Assembly: GCA_017302355.1 (NCBI GenBank)
Contig: JAFLDQ010000083.1
Location: forward strand, 1-14,861
Direction: 5' to 3'
Length of the DNA stretch: 14,861 nucleotides
Source of the DNA: Dechloromonas sp.
Lineage (GTDB): Bacteria > Pseudomonadota > Gammaproteobacteria > Burkholderiales > Rhodocyclaceae
The translations under genes were made by a program, and so were the position numbers. The stretch's first letter is position 1. Each line of letters opens with the position of its first letter. The notes below the pieces were generated by a model. The model worked only from the letters and a program-made list of their open reading frames with translations. It was not told the DNA's origin and searched no databases. Below, piece by piece: positions 14,114 through 14,861 of the stretch.

Positions 14114-14142
14114 ATATTACGCTCAGCAACCGTAGTTGGCAA
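14114..14142 (-). promoter_or_regulatory. Promoter of the AhpD-like gene
   Basis: On the minus strand TTGCCA (14142-14137, five of six) and TAATAT (14119-14114, four of six) are spaced by 17 bp. Transcription would start near 14107, leaving a 24-nt leader that contains the GGAGAG ribosome site. Confidence 0.6.
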
Positions 14143-14607
14143 TCAGGTGAACATTCCGCCGACGCCAGGCGGCAGGCGGAACGGATCCCCATTGCGCGCA
14201 TGCCCTGATGAACGCCTGGTTCCAGAATGTCCTTCGGCATCCTGCCCGGGCAACGGACCCGATGAAGGCCTGCCAACCGGGGAAGGGGTCGACCAGCATT
14301 GATTTGAAGGTGTCCGTGCCCGTGACGGCGCCTCTTCTTCAGAGCCAGGGCGGTGATCCGCCATCATCAGGAGCATCTTCCCGAAGACGGATCAAGTGCA
14401 TTGGATACGGAGGGTCCGAAGAGAAATGAACATCGCACACGACGGACGGTGCATCGCCATCGTTGCCAATGACCACACCTGAATCCTTTTTCCACTAGAA
14501 TCAGGAAGCCAGCAGGCCCCCAAGGGTCGAATCACGGTATTTGCAACGCGAATGGCAGCGCAGCAGAGGCGGCAAACCACTCCAAACTTGCCCAGGCAGG
14601 AGAAGTC
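14143..14607. other. Region without a recognised gene
   Basis: No frame here gives a recognisable protein; the longest frames (for example minus 14143-14376) are low-complexity Pro/Ser/Arg/Gly reads without a ribosome site. Small inverted repeats are present: TTCCGCC (14154-14160) with GGCGGAA (14175-14181), and CCTGAATC (14478-14485) with GAATCAGG (14498-14505, one mismatch). A TAGAAT at 14496-14501 might be the -10 of the efflux gene at 14608, but no good -35 was found. The stretch may hold decayed sequence, like the fabI remnant on the other side of the AhpD-like gene. Confidence 0.4.
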
Positions 14608-14861
14608 ATGACATCCAATCCATCCACCCTTTCCTCCGCCGCCCACACGTTCAGATGGGCTGCGGCCGGGCTGGCCGGCATCGCCCTGCTGATCGCCACC
14701 GCCTGCGAGAAGCAGAAAGCAACGCCGCCGCCGACGCCGACGGTCGAGGTCGTCAGCGTCGCGCAGCGCGACGTGCCGATCTACATGGAATGGATCGGTT
14801 CGCTCGACGGCGCCGTGAACGCCGTCATCCGCCCGCAGGTGACCGGCTACCTGATCAGGCA
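14608..14861 (+). CDS. RND efflux periplasmic adaptor subunit (5' part, truncated by window)
   Basis: The first 84 codons of a membrane fusion protein (MexA/AcrA/MexE type) that links an inner-membrane RND pump to an outer-membrane channel. Residues about 14-33 are a signal segment ending near ATACEK, a possible but imperfect lipobox. Next come a Pro/Thr-rich linker, VEVVSVAQRDVPIYMEWIGSL, and the start of the biotinyl-lipoyl-like domain in NAVIRPQVTGYLIRQ, a highly characteristic sequence of the family. AGGAG lies a few bases before the ATG at 14608. The pump and channel genes would be expected just beyond the window. Substrate unknown. Confidence 0.9.
   Translation, partial: MTSNPSTLSSAAHTFRWAAAGLAGIALLIATACEKQKATPPPTPTVEVVSVAQRDVPIYMEWIGSLDGAVNAVIRPQVTGYLIR

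Noticed and set aside
14123..14299. A 58-codon minus-strand frame starting MLVDPFPGWQAF
   Set aside because: It looks protein-like at first, but has no ribosome site, overlaps the AhpD-like gene promoter and matches no family I recognise.
1..14861. CRISPR, tRNA, rRNA, transposon or phage genes
   Set aside because: No spaced direct-repeat array, tRNA cloverleaf, transposase or integrase motif, or phage gene was seen.

Overview
The window is a GC-rich chromosomal segment, most likely from a betaproteobacterium in or near the Rhodocyclales. That placement is an inference from the hemA-prfA-prmC-grxD gene order, a stand-alone RfaE2-type heptose-phosphate adenylyltransferase, and the high-GC codon use. 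Nothing resembles a phage, plasmid backbone, insertion sequence, CRISPR array or tRNA. Most genes are housekeeping or stress/envelope genes on alternating strands, so there are many short divergent and convergent junctions.

Left part (1-4.4 kb). A minus-strand purine-catabolism pair (puuE allantoinase, then the first 15 codons of a downstream gene) diverges from a plus-strand NAD(P)H-dependent FMN reductase. The reductase converges on a secreted glutathione peroxidase, whose leader holds a perfect 9-bp hairpin. Then come rfaE2 (LPS heptose activation) and, 18 bp later, a six-helix membrane diguanylate cyclase with intact active and inhibitory sites.

Middle part (4.4-9.7 kb). On the minus strand, a YajR-like MFS transporter is coupled to ssb: the ssb Shine-Dalgarno overlaps the transporter stop codon. 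Divergent from it is cti, a large haem-motif cis/trans fatty-acid isomerase that changes membrane fluidity under solvent or heat stress. It ends exactly where the convergent Alx/TerC gene ends. The Alx/TerC leader carries a recognisable yybP-ykoY Mn2+ riboswitch behind a TTGACA/TAGAGT promoter, with a hairpin that buries the ribosome-binding site. This is the most informative regulatory element in the window.

Right part (9.8-14.9 kb). hemA (extended -10 promoter, GTG start), prfA, prmC and grxD form a compact operon: tetrapyrrole synthesis, translation termination, release-factor methylation and a CGFS glutaredoxin. prmC has no stop codon before grxD, so the two form one open frame of 382 codons. 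Beyond a stem-like convergent junction lie the 3' remnant of a FabI-type enoyl-ACP reductase, an AhpD-like carboxymuconolactone decarboxylase family gene with its own promoter, about 460 bp with no recognisable gene, and the start of an RND efflux periplasmic adaptor cut by the window edge.

No wholly new multi-gene system is visible. The points most worth a second look are the Alx riboswitch architecture, the prmC-grxD open frame and the fabI remnant.
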